34,009 nucleotides of DNA. Source: Candidatus Shapirobacteria bacterium (GTDB lineage Bacteria; Patescibacteriota; Microgenomatia; UBA12405). This document shows positions 32,444-34,009 of this stretch, one piece after another. The DNA lies in NCBI GenBank assembly GCA_003542615.1, contig DPKG01000013.1:94290-128298 (forward strand), given 5' to 3'. Within the stretch, counting starts at the first letter, position 1; the number at the start of each line of letters is the position of its first letter. The notes under the pieces were generated by a model. It was not told the origin of the DNA. It saw only the letters and a program-made list of their open reading frames with translations, and did no database searches. Made by a program: the position numbers and the translations under genes.

Positions 32444-32997
32444 ATGGTTTCATTTTTAAAGACTAAATTTATCTCGATTTGATAGCGGTTTTCCTTGGGT
32501 TTCTTTTCGATTTTGGAAATATTGACTGAACTTATTTGAGGATTAAGAATAAGATTGGTAGCAAAATCGATAATGGATTCTTCGGTATAAGAAAAAACGG
32601 AAATATTGGCTATAAGTTGATTATCTTTCTCCGATAAAGCCAGCTTATCAAAAATAATTTCATTGGGAGTACTGTTGGCGAGGGTAGTAAGCTTTTCGGA
32701 ATATGAAGTCTGGATATTGGAATCTTTAATAAACTTGAGTCGTTGCTGAAGGAGGGAATATTCAGTTTCAAAGTCTTTGGTACTTTCCAAGATGGCTTTT
32801 TGTTGCCGAATAACTTCGGAAAGATCGGCATTTTTACGATCAAGCCAAAAACGGGAAATGAAGGCGGAAATTACAACCAATTCAGTAAAAATAATTACGT
32901 ACCGCCCTACTGTGGTAACCCAACGGATAGCTCGGGCACCAATGTTGTTGATATTTTCGGAATCGGGTAATAGAGAAATTTCCTTTTTTGAAGGCAT
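32440..32997 (-). CDS. PilN-like type IV pilus inner-membrane protein
   Basis: The 185-aa protein starts with a short cytoplasmic segment containing ISLLPDS, which matches the INLLPW-type PilM-binding motif of PilN. It has one span (about 27-50), a coiled coil (55-95) and a C-terminal domain ending in a strand pattern YQIEINLVFK typical of the PilN ferredoxin-like fold. It leads the run pilN-pilO-small protein-two surface proteins. No pilM is in the window. A 20-bp inverted repeat and a possible promoter overlap its start, and there is no Shine-Dalgarno. Confidence 0.8.
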   Translation of the reverse strand: MPSKKEISLLPDSENINNIGARAIRWVTTVGRYVIIFTELVVISAFISRFWLDRKNADLSEVIRQQKAILESTKDFETEYSLLQQRLKFIKDSNIQTSYSEKLTTLANSTPNEIIFDKLALSEKDNQLIANISVFSYTEESIIDFATNLILNPQISSVNISKIEKKPKENRYQIEINLVFKNETI

Positions 32998-33016
32998 ATA
33001 TACTAAACAGTATATA
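32997..33016. promoter_or_regulatory. Inverted repeat at the pilN-like gene start
   Basis: The arms TATATACT and AGTATATA are perfect 8-bp complements around a 4-base centre. The repeat overlaps the A of the ATG and the minus-strand -10 candidate TATACT (33014-33009). It could be an operator. Its inner sequence ATACTAAAC is shared with the repeat at the grpE start. Confidence 0.45.
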
Positions 33017-33038
33017 GTCAGTGACTCCGAAAAAACAA
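33009..33038 (-). promoter_or_regulatory. Possible promoter of the pilN-led run
   Basis: TTGTTT (33038-33033), an 18-base spacer and TATACT (33014-33009) on the minus strand. The predicted start near 33002 lies about 5 bases before the ATG. It fits in the 47 bases between murJ and the pilN-like gene. Confidence 0.45.
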
Positions 33039-33044
33039 TAAGGA

Positions 33045-34009
33045 CTAGGTGGTCTTATTTATTTTTAATAGTCGGAGGAAATCCTGATATTCGTCTATTT
33101 TTAAAATTTTGCAGGAAATGAGGTAAACAATTAGCCCAATAACAGAGGAAATAGTAGATAAGGTGAGGAGGAATAAGGTTTTGGTGGTGTCAAAGACAAA
33201 GAGATCCATAATTTTTACGGTAAACCAAATAGCAAAACCCATAAACAGAGAGGCTAAACCTATTTTGAAAAATTTTAGACTAATATATTTCCATTCAAAG
33301 TCTTTTACTCTTTTGGAATAAGCATAAAAAAGGCCAAGAAATTGGACTAAATTTCCTAAAGATACACTGATAGCTAAGCCAATAATTCCTAGATCAGTAT
33401 AATTTACAAAATAATAAGTGGCGCTAACATTGGCAATTAAAGATACGAAAGCTACATGAAGAGGGGTTTTGGTGTTATGCATAGCATAAAAAGATCGAGA
33501 AAGTATTTGAGAGATGGCTTGAGATACTATCGCCGGAGTTAGGAAAGCCAAAGTTTTGGCAGTGATGAGAGTAGCGGACCAGGGAAACTGTTTGGCTCCA
33601 AAAGCAATACGGACCAGGGGAAGACGAAGAACTAAAATCAAAGTGGTAATCGGAAGAGCTAAAAAAAGACTTTGAAGAATGGTTTTGTTGACGGTAGCGC
33701 GAAATTCTGCGATTTCGTTTTTGGCGATATTTTTGGATAAAATCGGAAGGGATGCCTGACCGATAGTTGAGCCAAAAATCCGACTGGGAAGATACATAAG
33801 TTGGAGAGCTAAATTAAAAAGAGAGACGGTTCCAACTGCCAGGGTGGAGGCGAAAAACAAGGTGACGGTACTTTCAATTTCAGCCAAACCAAGAGAAAGA
33901 CTTCGGGGGATTAAAAGACGAATAATTTCTTTAACTCCGGAAAGTTTGAGATTGATGGTAGTGCTGTAACGAAAGCCAAGTTTTCGGGCTAGTGGAATTT
34001 GGATGAGCA
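33045..34009 (-). CDS. murJ: Lipid II flippase MurJ, C-terminal part (runs off window)
   Basis: MurJ (MOP superfamily) flips lipid II for peptidoglycan synthesis. About 321 residues are visible, reading through to the window edge. The apparent start at 33887 is an internal TTG, since the frame continues upstream with KLSGVKEIIRLLIPRSLSLGLAEIES. This holds the IPRxLxLGxxxI element that begins the second half of MurJ. LQLMYLPSRIFGSTIGQASLPILS is the strongly conserved MurJ signature (PxGxFGxAxxxxxxPxLS). About eight spans follow, and the C-terminus is short and basic. The N-terminal half lies beyond the window. It is upstream of, and on the same strand as, the pilN-like gene. Confidence 0.92.
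   Translation of the reverse strand, partial: LIQIPLARKLGFRYSTTINLKLSGVKEIIRLLIPRSLSLGLAEIESTVTLFFASTLAVGTVSLFNLALQLMYLPSRIFGSTIGQASLPILSKNIAKNEIAEFRATVNKTILQSLFLALPITTLILVLRLPLVRIAFGAKQFPWSATLITAKTLAFLTPAIVSQAISQILSRSFYAMHNTKTPLHVAFVSLIANVSATYYFVNYTDLGIIGLAISVSLGNLVQFLGLFYAYSKRVKDFEWKYISLKFFKIGLASLFMGFAIWFTVKIMDLFVFDTTKTLFLLTLSTISSVIGLIVYLISCKILKIDEYQDFLRLLKINKTT

Overview
The window is an AT-rich, tightly packed bacterial segment from a small genome, most likely a Candidate Phyla Radiation (Patescibacteria) organism of the Microgenomates type. The grounds are compact versions of housekeeping proteins (a 481-aa IF2 with no N-terminal extension, a 244-aa HrcA, a DnaJ without a zinc finger), a GatCAB operon, many multi-membrane-span sugar transferases, and surface proteins whose signal anchors and Ser/Thr/Pro stalks look like those common in Microgenomates. 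TGA is used as a stop (for example at the end of gatA), so this is not one of the recoded CPR lineages. The lineage call is inference; no rRNA gene is present. No tRNA, rRNA, CRISPR array, IS element or phage gene was seen, and no gene-free stretch exceeds about 115 bases.

Layout, left to right, with almost everything on the minus strand: (1) 1-2633, nusA-infB followed by the start of a DHH-like phosphoesterase, with a promoter and a terminator-like leader hairpin before nusA. (2) 2766-6771, the heat-shock operon hrcA-grpE-dnaK-dnaJ, with a degenerate CIRCE operator inside the hrcA promoter. (3) 6822-12128, a HIT protein, a small unknown protein, a 1062-aa UvrD-like helicase-nuclease, RmuC and a small membrane protein. 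(4) 12186-12422, a small acidic plus-strand gene. (5) 12419-21842, running right to left: PAP2 phosphatase, DUF2298 membrane protein, PcrA-type helicase, a HExxH metallopeptidase, a FemAB-like transferase, gatC, gatA, gatB. (6) 21859-22950, a plus-strand GT4 glycosyltransferase. (7) 22976-28778, an overlapping operon of a UbiA-family polyprenyl-phosphate phosphoribosyltransferase and three GT-C-like membrane glycosyltransferases. (8) 28797-32997, pilN- and pilO-like genes, a small membrane protein, and two stalked surface proteins. (9) 33045-34009, the C-terminal part of MurJ.

The right half reads as an envelope-building region. UbiA and PAP2 resemble the two enzymes that make decaprenyl-phospho-ribose in mycobacteria. 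Several GT-C membrane enzymes could use such lipid-linked sugars. Two nearby surface proteins carry Thr/Ser/Pro stalks suited to O-glycosylation and C-terminal LPxAG/PxSG-like anchors. The stalk proteins lie in one gene run with PilN/PilO-like pilus assembly genes, suggesting a pilus-linked adhesin module.

A second theme is initiation. Most genes lack a Shine-Dalgarno sequence. Several lead genes have a -10 box only 5-11 bases before the start codon, which predicts leaderless or near-leaderless mRNAs. Inverted repeats sit directly at the starts of hrcA, grpE, the HIT gene, the UbiA gene and pilN.
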